A stretch of DNA of 64,000 bases from Aptenodytes patagonicus (Eukaryota > Chordata > Aves > Sphenisciformes > Spheniscidae), in contig NC_134949.1 in the NCBI RefSeq assembly GCF_965638725.1, positions 13,700,951-13,764,950 on the forward strand, in the 5' to 3' direction. Shown here piece after piece: positions 1 through 11,282 of the stretch. Every line of letters begins with the position of its first letter. Within the stretch, counting starts at the first letter, position 1. Position numbers and translations under genes: made by a program. The notes under the pieces were generated by a model. That model had not been told where the DNA came from and made no database searches. It worked only from the letters and a program-made list of their open reading frames with translations.

Positions 1-2530
1 CTGGACTTGGCTGCTGCTTATACTTCTGGAGAGCAAAAAGCTATAGATAACTACCTATAAAATAATAGCAATGGCAGGCCTTGTAGCCATATTAAGAAAT
101 ACTGTCAAGAAGGACTATCAAGAAATACTATGTAGCAGGACAACATTATGCTGGCTAACAGATCTAGGGAAGGAAACACATCAGGATAAGGAAGGCATTT
201 AATTCATTAAACTTAACTGGGAAATCAGTAGGCTAATTTGAGCTTGAGAATTTTAGCTTCAGCATGGTCTTCTTGTGCTAAAAGTTATGGATCTACCAAA
301 CGATCAGACAGAAAAACACATGCTTTAGAAAACCAGTTCTTATGGAAAAACTATATCAGCAATGAAACAGAAGAAAAAAATAGCAGTCAGCAGTTCATCT
401 TCATCAGATTCAGAAGGAAGTGAACGCTGGATCATGGGGAAATGCATGAGAGATGCCAAAAGACCCTTCTGTAAAGCTATTCAGAAAAAAAGTGACTAGT
501 ATGAAGAAATGAGGGAACCCACAAAAGCTATTGAACCTTGAGTTGTGAATTAAAGCAACCCGTTTCAATGTTTGAGAGAAGATGGCATAATTAGTAGACA
601 AGAATGAAAGACTTTCTGGCTTTGTCCCCATGTGCTAATAGTGCGGGCAGAACGGACGGCTGAAGTAACACAAGCTCTTCCTAGGAATTTTGCATACTCT
701 GATTTGATCATCAAACTGACATCTAATGTACATGCACAGATACAGTGTCATTGTAATTTCATTATTCTTTGAGACCCACCGTCCTTCCACTACTCAGCTA
801 AAGGTCTGACGCTACCATGTAGGTCAATGATTTGAGAAACTGTCTGGATACCATTAAGAAGTTGCTAGGAAAGTTACCATAATGTAAATGCTTCAGTCAC
901 TGTGCATTCAAACTGGGAACTAGGGGACAATGATATATTATGCCTTAATAACTGCCTATTAAATCAGACATTGTTTGGGCCTAATTATTTCTGGTTGCAG
1001 CCAAATCCTGTCAAGTTTACAACATTATTTGTAGCTGCTACTACCGCCCTGACCTCTAGCTTGGTAACAACTGGCATAACCAAAGTCAAAGGTGAGCAAA
1101 CCAGCGTAGCTAGGACAGCCTGCATAGGGGAGGGCTAACACAGAGAAAACATGGAACAAAAGAACCCCACCAAAACGTAGAGTGGAGGCTTGTCTTCTCC
1201 AGGGGAAAACTTCCTCAAGACACACAAAAAAGCAGCAGGCTCCAGAGTCACGAATTCCTCTGTAGCTCTCCAACAGGGTTGACTTTAGCAGATGATCAGC
1301 CAAACCAAGAGAGGCAGAGAAGCTCAAAGGACTCTGTGCTCTGGACAGATTACTTAGGCAGAGGAAATACCGTTTAGTGATCAGAACCCAAGCCTGGAAG
1401 TAGCAGCAGGTTTTTTTCTTATTGGACTTAGAGCTTTCCTTGACTGAAATGTGATTCTGGTTATAACCCAATATTGCCCGAGCTCCCCCCCCAAAATATA
1501 CCTTTAAGTGTAGTGAAGCTTTTAGCACGAGACTGCTGAGTTTAAGGCCCTCAACACTATACAAGGGGGTATATGCTATCTGAAATGAATATGCTTTATC
1601 AGCTACCAACAGCAGCTTTGCACGGGTGAAACTCCATTCTCTCCCTATACCCTTTCCTCATTCCATTTCAGAGATGTTTCACAGTACATTGCAAGACAAT
1701 TGATAAAATACTTCAGAAATACTGCTAAATGCAGAACTGGAACACCTATCGAGTCCTGAGGAGGCTTGGAATTGCCATAAACCAAGTATTTCAAAGTGCG
1801 ATTACTACCACTTGAGGAAGGCCAATGCGAGAGTTGATCCCCACAGAGTTAATTCAGTGCGAGTCACCTACATGTGCTTGCTTCTGAAACTGTACAGTTG
1901 ATTACCTTAGTTTTTCCATTTCTATAGCAGCTAGTAAAGTAGCATCTTACTTATGAAAATTCTGTAATATAAATCAAGACACCTGTTAACCCAGAATACA
2001 TTCTATTGCACATTTAGTAGAAGACATTTTAAGACTGTCTGAAAATTTTAGTCTTCCTTTGTGAAAGCTTCGGTCAAAAAAATTCCAGTGGCCAGACCCT
2101 TGTTAGGACTGTCAGTCATCCCCATCCAAACCAATGCTGTGCAACTGTGTTACTGTGACAGGTATGAAGAATTATGAATGTACATTCTACTGAGTCATCA
2201 GCAGAAATAATGGCAGTAATCTTTCAGTTTTTTCTTACTACTGGACTCTCTCTAAATGCTTGCCGCAACAGCCATTTGGGCTATCTGAAGTTTTGAAGCA
2301 TCCTGAAAACAGCTTTCAACCATATTTCAATGTTCAGACAATTAAAAGTTTTACAATAGCAGTATGGGCACCAGCACAGCAAATTTAAGCCTACTTACTT
2401 TTCTGGCTGGCTTTTCCTCATTGCTTTCACTGATCCCTTCTAAGGAATTCAAAACGTTCCCACGGTTTGCAGACCAGAAGTTGAAAAATACTGACATAGG
2501 GAAAGCCACAATCTTATTCTTAGCCAGAAA
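1..2530. other. No gene recognised
   Basis: AT-rich unique sequence. A 194-codon open frame on minus (1025-1609) and other short frames have no recognisable domain. If the CpG island drives a minus-strand gene this would be its first intron. Confidence 0.5.
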
Positions 2531-2531
2531 A

Positions 2532-2571
2532 TTGGGGGGGGGGGGGGGAGGGGGGGCGAGGGGAGGGGAAA
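2532..2571 (+). repeat. G-rich tract
   Basis: An uninterrupted run of about 16 G followed by GA-interrupted G runs, capable of forming a G-quadruplex, just left of the CpG island. Confidence 0.85.
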
Positions 2572-3461
2572 TAGTTCAATCAAGATTTTAGAAAGGTTTT
2601 GAAGATCTTTGGGTTGAAGCTAGTAACAAAACGCAAAGCAGTTATTTCTTGTTATTACAAGACTTCTCGGACAGTCGCTCTGACCTAAACCGGCAGCCCG
2701 TAGCTTAAAGTCAGAGGGTTGCAGTCACTAGAGGAGGAAATGACTGATCTCTCGACCTTCCTCTGTTTTCCCCTTTCATTTTTCTTTTGCAAGTTAGCCC
2801 GGGTGTTTTGCCTGTATCTTACAGTTACCAGCAGCGTGGGTGCTGTTTACCGCCCGGGCAACCTCTGAGCTTTGAGGAGCGCGTTAAGGAGGAGGCGCAG
2901 ACCAGCCCGGCTGCCCCGGCAAGGCGCCGAGGCGAGCACCGCGTTCCCGACAAGTGCCTTTCACACCGCTCCCGTCGCCCACGAAGCTCCGGCAGCTCCG
3001 CCGGGGCCCGGCAGGGAGGGCGCGGGGTGAGGAGGCAGGGGCCGGCGGAAAGAGGGGGCGAAGGGAGCGGGGACGGCACGGTCAGAGGCGGGAGCGCTGT
3101 GCGAGACCCCCCCCGCCCGCCTCAGGCCAGGCCCCGACCCGGGATGACCGAGCTGGAGCCGCAGGCACCGGGAGAGCGCGACCCCGACCCGGCGCTTCTC
3201 ACGGCGAGGCTCGCCCCCTCGGGAGGGACGCTCTCGGGAGGGACCCCTCCGCGGCCGGTCCCGCACGCCGCACTCACCCGGCCGCGCTCCGCTCACCTCC
3301 AGGCGCCGCCTCCTTCCAGCCCGGCGGCGAGTCACCCCCGACGGCGGCCGGGTACCGCCTCCCCTCGGCGCCCAAGGTGAGCGCAAGGGGTGCGGGGCGG
3401 GCGGCAGCGGGCCGCCAGCCCCCGCCTCCTCCCCTGCCGGCCGCGGGCGAGCGCGGGCGCG

Positions 3462-3476
3462 GCTGGGACTCGTAGT
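3462..3476 (-). promoter_or_regulatory. ZNF143-like half, minus orientation
   Basis: The minus strand reads ACTACGAGTCCCAGC, sharing CTACGAGTCCCAG with the plus-strand copy about 40 bp away, so the two form an inverted pair. Confidence 0.45.
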
Positions 3477-3514
3477 CCCCCCCGCAACCCCCGCCGGGCG
3501 CGCACCCGCCGCGG

Positions 3515-3534
3515 CCTACGAGTCCCAGAATGCC
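3515..3534 (+). promoter_or_regulatory. ZNF143-like site, plus orientation
   Basis: CCTACGAGTCCCAGAATGCC resembles the ZNF143/Staf consensus ACTACAATTCCCAGAATGC, with the TCCCAGAATGC core exact. Such sites mark CpG-island promoters. Confidence 0.55.
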
Positions 3535-3603
3535 GCGGGGCCGCCCATGCGGCGCGCGTGTGCGCGGGGCTGGTGCGTGCCCGCGCCCACGCCCGGCAGC
3601 GCT

Positions 3604-3662
3604 GTTACCGTTACCGTCACCGTCACCGTTACCGTCACCGTCACCGTCACCGTCACCGTCGC
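3604..3662. repeat. GTYACC hexanucleotide repeat in CpG island
   Basis: About nine to ten head-to-tail copies of GTTACC or GTCACC. In some frames it would read Val-Thr or Arg-His/Tyr repeats, but no gene context supports translation. Confidence 0.9.
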
Positions 3663-3759
3663 GGTGCCCGACGGCCGCGCCCGGGGGCAGGGGGGGCCGC
3701 TGCGACCTGCCTGGGCGCTGCGCTGGGCGTAGCCGAGGTGTCACCCCCTGCCCTCCCTT

Positions 3760-6700
3760 TCGGATATATATACACACGCACGAAATATATAATTATAAAT
3801 ATAATTTATTTCTAATCTAAATGTAAACCTATAACTGGGGAGCACGGGGTGGGCGCTCGCTAGCAGTGACGCCATATACAGGACACGGCCTGGTTGTTTT
3901 TGTTGCGCTCGTGTGCGCAGTGCTGGGGTATGCCGTGTTGCTTGTTAAATAAACCCCAGCAGGGTTGTCCCGAAATCCCAGTGAAGAAGCCTCCGGATTT
4001 ATTGTCTAAAATTGATTTGAAAAAGCAACATCAATGCTCTGTCCTTTAAGAAATGTAGTATATATGCCAGGTGTCAGACATGGATGTATACCGGTCATGT
4101 AAATGAATGTAAAAATACAAATTTCTGAAGGACTTCGTGTTGATTGAACGCTTCAAGAGACTGACTTACAATTATTTTTCTTCTTTTATAATGAGGAGCG
4201 GACTTTCGCTATCTCTGGTGTCTGAGAAACACACTTGTCAGCCTGGGCCTCAGAGTGGTTGGTCTCGCAAGTGACTGGACATAGTTTCTTATTTATTTAG
4301 GGATGCAAAGGATACGTAGGTATCAATTTCCTTGTGAACAGCAGGAAGTAGTGAAATATCTTCACAGATCTCATCTTTCAGTCCTTGATTTATAAATGTT
4401 TTCCAACATAACGATAGTGCTCGCTCTTGCCCAGGAGAAAATATTTTCCTACCTCTCAGATTCTTAGAGATTTGGTTTTGTATCTATGACTGGTAGGAAA
4501 AAAACATTCTTCCGCACTAAGACCACGAAAAAAATTGCAAACCTGGTGTCTATTGGAATGTATTATTTTGAAAACCTTAAAATGATTCCTTGACATGTTA
4601 GTCCTTGTTAGAGTTTAAGAGTAACTTAAATAAAATTTAAATTAATTCAAGCTGAAATAAAGTACTTTAAATTTCAGTGTTGTCAAACAGAAATTGCAAG
4701 GTCAAAACATTTCAAAAGTTGCATTTTAAATAAGAGGTTTGTTATAACTGGTTTTATCCAAAATAGGCTGTAACAAAAAGGCATTTTGATGAACAATGTT
4801 AGAGTGATATATTAGATATGCCACATACATCAGACTTCATGTGGAATGGTGCTGGATGCCAGTGTTACACAGAACTGGGTAAATGGAGATACTTTGGGAC
4901 AGACATCTTTTTTGATTCATATTTATTTATCCAAAAAGCTATTTTTTTTTCTGAACTTGGGCATCTGTAGCTTATATTAGAATTAATGACCTTATGAAGG
5001 TGTTGTGTTACCACTGATGTACTGAAATTCTGAAGTACTTTATTACAAGTAACGCATACATTGCAGTAACATACCACAGACACAGCTGTGCTTATACACC
5101 CTGCGCAGAGAGGAGGGAGAGGAGAAAGCCTGAAACAAACACAGGAATAGCAGATTTCCTGCTAGAAAAATCCACAAGTGTATAAATCATTTTGAACGTT
5201 ACAGTAATCCACATTGCAGATTATGTTACACTAATTGTGTTGATGGTTGCATGTAAATACATGAACTGAAGCTGGTTTTAATTTCTTGTGCGTGACCCAC
5301 TGGGAAGGCTAATAATTCTTTTTATTGCTTCTTTCCAGTGTTGTCTAAAATGGTAAAAGATGCTTCAGTTCTTCAGCTCTGAGAGAAGGGCAGGGATTAA
5401 TACAGTGCTGAACTCAGTAGGAACAAGATGAAAAGAGGATTTTTGGTCAAAACAAAGAAAGGGAGGGGAAGTTAATACAGAATAAACAATATGGACAATT
5501 GGAGAGACTAAAAAAATTCCTGTGGAGGATAATTGAGGGAAATTAGTTAATGGCACACACACCACTGGAGCTGTGTGATGACAGAGAGCCCAGTGTGAGC
5601 TTTGAGGGCTCGTCTGGTTCATAGGGGATGGAGCCGCAGGAGCCATTGCTCTCCAGCAGCATAAGGAAAGCTGTGAGGCACCATCAAAGGCCAGATGCAG
5701 CGCTCAGTAGCTGAATAGAGCTCCAGTTGTCGGGCTGTTCAGTTTTCTCAACTTCCTCAAACAACCGCTAATAGTGAGTATGGGCACAGGAGCTAGCTGA
5801 GGGACTGGGGAGCGCGGAGACTTCTGACGCTTCTGGTTGACTCATTGGCGTGGACATCCCATATGGGACATCCCAAATTAGCAAACTGCATCAGATGGGC
5901 TCCCTTGACTGGGTCACTCCCAGCCACTCCCTGACTACACTCAGAGTTCTAATAATGCGACGACTTTCTAAGGCAGAAAAAAACCCCTGAATATATTTGA
6001 CCATGGAAACTTACGCCAGTCCTAGGACGGGTCAAACCAGCTGAGTTAGTAAGGTTGAGGTGGACATTTCCAGATTGAAGTGAAATGTGTTTAGATTTAC
6101 AGGGATTTTCCCACTGATTTCAGTGGCAATTGGTTCTCAAATTGCTCCTGTTAATTAAAATTGCTCCTGTTAATTAGTTACTACCCACATCCTATACAGA
6201 TACCTTAGTCATGTCAAACTTTATTATTGTCCATAATAGCACAATTATTCTAGCAGAGGCCCAGACATGAGGACATTTTCCTTTTTACCATAAGTTCCTT
6301 GAAAGTGGTTGAACTCAAATCCTTTAAAATGTCTCTTGAGAAGGGTGTGATTTTAAATGAGCTAAGTTAGTTGTCCAGTCATAAATATAAACCAGTTGAA
6401 TGGCTTTGCTCGTGCTGTTTCTAGCACACCTGGAGCAATATGGTATCAGCAGAAGTCTGGCATGTATCTGCACAGTCAGTGTGCTGGGAAAGAGGGACCT
6501 GGGGCTATCGGCCAGCTCTCATGGTATCAGCAATAGCATCCTAATGCAGAAGCGGCTCCAAAACCTGTGACTGCCCAGTACCTCCCACAGTCCTGCCTTT
6601 GGCCGAGAGGCAATCAGGGAAGCAGCTGAGCTCTCTGAAATAGCTTCTTTGCCACTAACTCTTTCACAGATCTCTCCCAAGCAGCACAGCTCAAAAGCAC

Positions 6701-9370
6701 AACCACATCCTCTTCTTTTTTTTTTTTTCCTAAAGAAGCTTAACAAACTTGTTTTCTTTCAAAAGAAATACAAATTCAGACTATAAACCCAGCATTTATC
6801 AGTGGCCTCCAGCACAGTACTCCTCCATCCCTGGAATACCATTTTTACTGGGCCCCTCCTTGCTGGGTGACGGCTCAAACTCTCCCCATCAGGCTCTGCA
6901 ATAATTAGCCATGCACAGGCCTAAGTCCTCAGGCTTGCTGCCAGGTTGGTCCCTTCAGCTGCATTGAGAAGACATAGGGAAGAAAAAAGCAACAGTCATA
7001 AAACATCAGTAACATAGGAGAACACTAGGCAGTTCGTCCACACGTCGCCCATATGGCTTTTGCAGCCTCATATCTCACTGTTTTTTCTTTCAGGAGCAGA
7101 TCCACCACCTGCGGATGGTAGGTGCTCCATCTGCTCCTTCACAGGAGATGTGCTGCAAGTGGTCGCGTGGTCTCAGCTGCTCCAGATTGCTAACAGCCCT
7201 TGAAGAGCTCTTTAGGGCCTTGCTTAAGGCAGATGAGCCCCTTTGCTGATCTCACTTGGTTTTGAGGCTCCCTCACCAGCTCAGGATTAAGGTAGCTCCC
7301 CTCTACAGCTAGCTTGTTCCTGTTACTCCAGTATTGCATCACGTTTAGTTAAGCCTCACTACAGAGCTGAATTGAGCGGGGTTTATCTGTTGTACCTTGC
7401 TGCTTGTGTGTGGCCCTTTGTGTGTCCGTCAGTGGGGCTGACGGAGCCTCGCACTGGCTTCCTGCTTGGATAATAACCAAACCCCCTTCCCCACTCATGG
7501 TTAAATGTTGAGGTGATGCTGTGGCAGTATTTTCACCCAGTGACATTTGCCCTGAAGGGTTAGCAAGTAAGTAAAACATAGATCTATGTTTATGGCTGCT
7601 GTCATGTCTCTTTCCAAATGTTTTCCTTTCTAGACTAAACAAACCAACTCTCTCTACTTGGAAGGTCATGGTTTCAAGGGTCTTGTTTTTTCTGCTGTAC
7701 TCTGCAATCTCTCCAACTTGTTTACATCTGTATTTAAGTGAAGGGCTCAACAGCTGACAACTGCTGTCTACTTTACCAGCACTGACAGCCGTGTATATAT
7801 TTACCATGTTTTACCATAAGCACTTCTATTGATATAATGCAAAATGGCTTTTTTTTAAACTGCTTTACACTGTTGATTCTCTTCCTATAGTTTTGCTGCC
7901 TAGCCAGGTATTTACCCATTTTGTGTGCTGGTACCTTGCTCTTTGACAATGTGTTGTCCTTGATTGTATTTGCTGTGTTATTTCATTTCTACCCATTTCT
8001 CTAAATTGTCAAGTTCATGCAAAGCCTAATTTGGTCCTTCAAAATACTTGTGCTACACTCATTTCCTCTTACTAAGGTAATGCTATCACCTGTGGATGAA
8101 GCAAGCTCAAGAGAAGAACATTCAGGTAAAATTATGAGAAATTCAGGTTTTGGTTGTTCTAGGAACTCCAGCAGGTCAAAGCTTCATCTTCCTGTATTTT
8201 TATTTCATTTCTCTTATGTTCTCCTTATTCTACTGGAACATGGGTTAGTGAGCTGATAGGAGAAATGAGGAAGACTATAAGGTATAAAAAGCATCAGTTT
8301 TCATAGTTACGCCTGCCAAAGTTTTATACCAGTAGATAAGCTTATTAGTACATTTTATAGCACTGTCACTGTTTTATTGCCATTAATTATGTGCTGTGTC
8401 ACCCTTGCTATTTTAACAACTATTTAATGTCAGATGACGCATTGTTTTCAGTCATATGGGAGGAAAAATAAAACAGTACGTACACTGAGCATGCCATATG
8501 TGCACGCTACCTTGTGTGCTGTAGGAATGGAAAAAACGTAAGGAAGAACTTCCTGGAATCTGGAAAGGGCGAATGACAACACCACTTGGGAATCTACCAG
8601 CGGGGATGATTTTCTTGAGAAAAGCCTGCACCCAGTTTACAGTGAGCTCTGGTGAAATGCCTCGGGGGACTCCTCAGTAGTCATAATTACATATGTTATT
8701 CAAAGGACATAAATACAATTGTGAAAAGCAGCTTCTCTGATTATGCTGGTCTCTTACCTGGAAAGAGAAGTCAGATTAAGTGCCTTGTACCTAAAGTCTT
8801 TAAAATAAATTAATTCCCTAGCAATACACTAGCTGCACACGCATTTTAGATTGCAGTATCACCCATCTATTGACATGGTAGGGCAAATAAAATTATCTTT
8901 AAATATAGGAGTGTTTATATCTTGCATTTTTGTTTGTTCAATGGGTGAAACTTTTATTACAATATTTTAAAATCTCTTGCCCAACCATTAAGCTATTATA
9001 TTCTTTAATAAGCTAATTTTTTTTCTTCCTGCTCTTTCTCTGATTAGTTCCTTTATCTTGTTTCAAGGATTGAAAGCACACACACCGTTCTCGAGTTTGC
9101 AGCTGCAGGAGGCTGGGCTGCTGCAGTAAGTTTCTAGGTCTGTCAAAGTTCTGTTGCATAATTTTGACCAAGCCAAGATTTTGACTAGTTGGTCACTGAA
9201 TGACCTTCTTTTTTCCTGCACTGCTCTGGTACCTTTGATCAAAAACCTCTTAAAAATGAAACACATTTTAGGTGGCTGAGCATGGATGTGTAACAAACAC
9301 CATTCTAGTTCAGACCAGTATGGTGCCAGAAGCAGATGTGCATGATGTAAGAGCATAGCAGATATATATG
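3760..9370. other. Intergenic region, no gene recognised
   Basis: AT-rich sequence between the CpG island and the end of RELN. Apart from the 18-bp duplication at 6139-6177 I see no repeat family or coding sequence; open frames are short and featureless. Confidence 0.6.
6139..6177. repeat. Direct duplication of about 18 bp
   Basis: AAATTGCTCCTGTTAATT occurs twice back to back in the intergenic region. Confidence 0.85.
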
Positions 9371-9376
9371 ATACTT

Positions 9377-9786
9377 CTCTGTGATGAGGAGCGGCTGAGG
9401 GAACTGGGGTTGTTTAGCCTGGAGGAAAGGAGACTCAGAGGAGACCTTCTCGCTCTCTACAACTACCTGAAAGGAGGTTGTAGCGAGGTGGGTGTTGGTC
9501 TCTTCTCCCAAGTAACAAGCGATAGGACGAGAGGAAACGGCCTCAAGTTGCGGCAGGGGAGGTTTAGATTGGATGTGAGGAAAAATTTCTTCACTGAAAG
9601 GGTTGTCAAGCATTGGAACAGGCTGCCCAGGGAAGTGGTTGAGTCACCATCCCTGGAGGTATTTAAAAGACATGTAGGTGTGGTGCTTAGGGACATGGTT
9701 TAGTGGTGGACTTGGCAGTGCTAGGTTAACAGTTGGACTTGATGATCTTAAAGGTCTTTTCCAACCTAAATGATTCTATGATTCTA
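9377..9786 (+). mobile_element. CR1 LINE, 5'-truncated, with ORF2 tail
   Basis: Typical avian CR1 3' end: GAGGAGCGGCTGAGGGAACT near the start, [20 protein letters not shown] in the frame 9368-9703, and the terminal TGATTCTATGATTCTA before 9786. The frame encodes the last part of the reverse-transcriptase ORF2 protein and is uninterrupted for about 110 codons, suggesting a fairly young copy. It is antisense to RELN and lies about 400 nt past its probable 3' end. Everything upstream of the C-terminal part of ORF2 is missing, so it cannot move by itself. Confidence 0.92.
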
Positions 9787-10172
9787 AGAATTAGCAGCTT
9801 TGTCTGTTTTGAACCAGGTTCCTTATGTGCTGCACTGTAGTCCTCAGAGCTTGGAAATGCCGATTCGCACATTGGGTTTGCAGATAAAGACAAGTGAGAG
9901 TGTGTATTGGTCCGTAGTCCCGTTTCATTGTTTCATTCCTTCCACCAGGACCTGTTCCAACGACCATATTGTGCCCACAGGTGGGACTGGGAAGATCTTT
10001 TGGTTTGTGTTATTTGCAAAATGGTGTTAAGTGTGATGTACTAAATATTAAAAAATACCATCGATGTTTGCATTACAATCTAGGTGTTTAGTAAAAGAAT
10101 TTTGTTTATGATTTCATGTAGAGCCCACATGGCTTGAAAAGTCTAATGTCAGAATTGTTTGTTGACATTATT

Positions 10173-10178
10173 TTTATT
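10173..10178 (-). terminator. RELN: Polyadenylation signal AATAAA, RELN (distal candidate)
   Basis: A second AATAAA on the RELN strand 48 nt beyond the first, just before unique intergenic sequence. Which of the two is used cannot be told from sequence. Confidence 0.45.
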
Positions 10179-10220
10179 GAAGCATGGATCTTTAGCTTGG
10201 TTCACCATAAAGTGAAGCAT

Positions 10221-10226
10221 TTTATT
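10221..10226 (-). terminator. RELN: Polyadenylation signal AATAAA, RELN (proximal candidate)
   Basis: Plus-strand TTTATT reads AATAAA on the RELN strand, 960 nt after the stop codon. Confidence 0.5.
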
Positions 10227-11185
10227 TATGATAATAGACAGTTTAGGGCTGTAGGGGCATTATAATGTTGCTGGTGTAGATACAACTTTGTCAGAAGATA
10301 CAAGCATGACCCGCAATAGAAACAAACACCAAAGAGAACACGATGAAACATTCACTGTTTACAAATCACTTCATTACTACAGACACCAAATGGCAGTTAC
10401 TGTAAGTAAATCAGTTGCAGAGAACTGACTACATTTAGACAGGGAATTGGGAACTTATGTTTGGGGCTTCATCCACAACTCCTTAGTAGAAAAAAGTTTA
10501 ATGTCAAGCATTCTTTTTTATCCACAAAACAATGCTAACCAACAGACATATCAAAGAATAAGACCAAAGGATATCAATGCCTTTACAACTACTTTTGCAA
10601 TTATCTTCTTGATTAGGTACTGTGATTTTTTTTTTTAATACATTTTGTCAGAAGGTAAATAGCCCAAAAATCAGCAGCAAAAATATTACAACAACAAAAC
10701 AAGTAAATACAGTGCCAATGTGTCATGTTGTAGAAGAGAATACAAAGAGGACAAACGATAACTTAATCGTATAAAATGACACAGAGCTGAAATACAGTGC
10801 ACTTAAATACCTATGTGACAAAGAATGTTAAATTCTGTATGTAGGGTTTTTAAACATAAAATCTGAAAAGTCTTTGTGCTTAAACTTTTTTTCCTGTTAA
10901 ACAGAATTAGTTGCTTACTTCCAATACTGCCACTGTAACTGATATTACAACAGATCACAATTTTCACAGACACATTAACATTAAAACATTTACCTATGAG
11001 AAAATAAGTCACTTCTCATTAGTTCACAGTGCGAAAAAGTGGTGTACACTCTGTCTTGAGAAAGGCTTTCAATTATTCATCAAGCCAGTTGCAGAAAAGT
11101 CCTGATACCAGATGCAGTGCTAGATTTAAAGAATGGAAAGCAACACATCACATGTTGGGAGGAAAAAAATAAATTGCTCATTTCT

Positions 11186-11282
11186 TCATGGATATCGTCT
11201 AAGTGACCTTCGTCTTCTGTTGTAGAAATGCCTGAGCCCATGTTGCCGTGAAAAATTCATCATGTAATTTTGTTTGCGAGTG
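11186..11282 (-). CDS. RELN: RELN exon 65: C-terminal region and stop
   Basis: The terminal coding segment begins after TTTTAACAG (11283-11284) and ends at TGA (11186-11188). It encodes [15 protein letters not shown], then [16 protein letters not shown], identical to the mammalian C-terminal region as I remember it. The region is strongly basic and needed for efficient secretion and signalling. The Arg-Ser bond in NRRRRS corresponds to the reported proprotein-convertase cleavage within this region (mouse 3455/3456). With the microexon skipped, CT plus C still gives an in-frame Leu before Thr. Confidence 0.97.

Larger units (their letters stand above)
2830..3750. promoter_or_regulatory. CpG island, probable promoter
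   Basis: A very GC- and CpG-rich block in otherwise AT-rich DNA. It contains strong splice donors on both strands: CCCAAG/GTGAGC on plus (junction 3376/3377), and GGAG/GTGAGC (exon end 3297) and CCGG/GTGAGT (exon end 3278) on minus. This fits a first, perhaps non-coding, exon of a minus-strand gene leaving the window to the left. In mammals SLC26A5 lies just past the 3' end of RELN in the same orientation, so its promoter is the leading guess. No prestin coding sequence is seen. Open frames through the island look like by-products of GC content. Confidence 0.65.
10150..11185 (-). other. RELN: RELN 3' untranslated region (approximate end)
   Basis: The region after the stop codon is AT-rich and non-coding. 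Two AATAAA signals on the minus strand, at 10221-10226 and 10173-10178, would place cleavage about 10-30 nt further on, near 10150-10205. The resulting length of about 1 kb is close to that of the human 3' UTR as I recall. The exact end is inferred. Confidence 0.6.

Noticed and set aside
1025..1609. 194-codon minus-strand open frame
   Set aside because: No recognisable domain and no support for exon structure; not similar to prestin, the syntenic candidate.
2787..3475. Long open frames on both strands in the CpG island
   Set aside because: Composed of Arg/Pro/Gly/Ala-rich low-complexity residues expected from high GC; frames overlap on both strands and show no domain.
3547..3732. Frame with Val-Thr repeats
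   Set aside because: It is only the translation of the GTYACC tandem repeat.
9368..9703. 111-codon plus-strand open frame as a host gene
   Set aside because: It is the C-terminal part of CR1 ORF2 within a 5'-truncated LINE.
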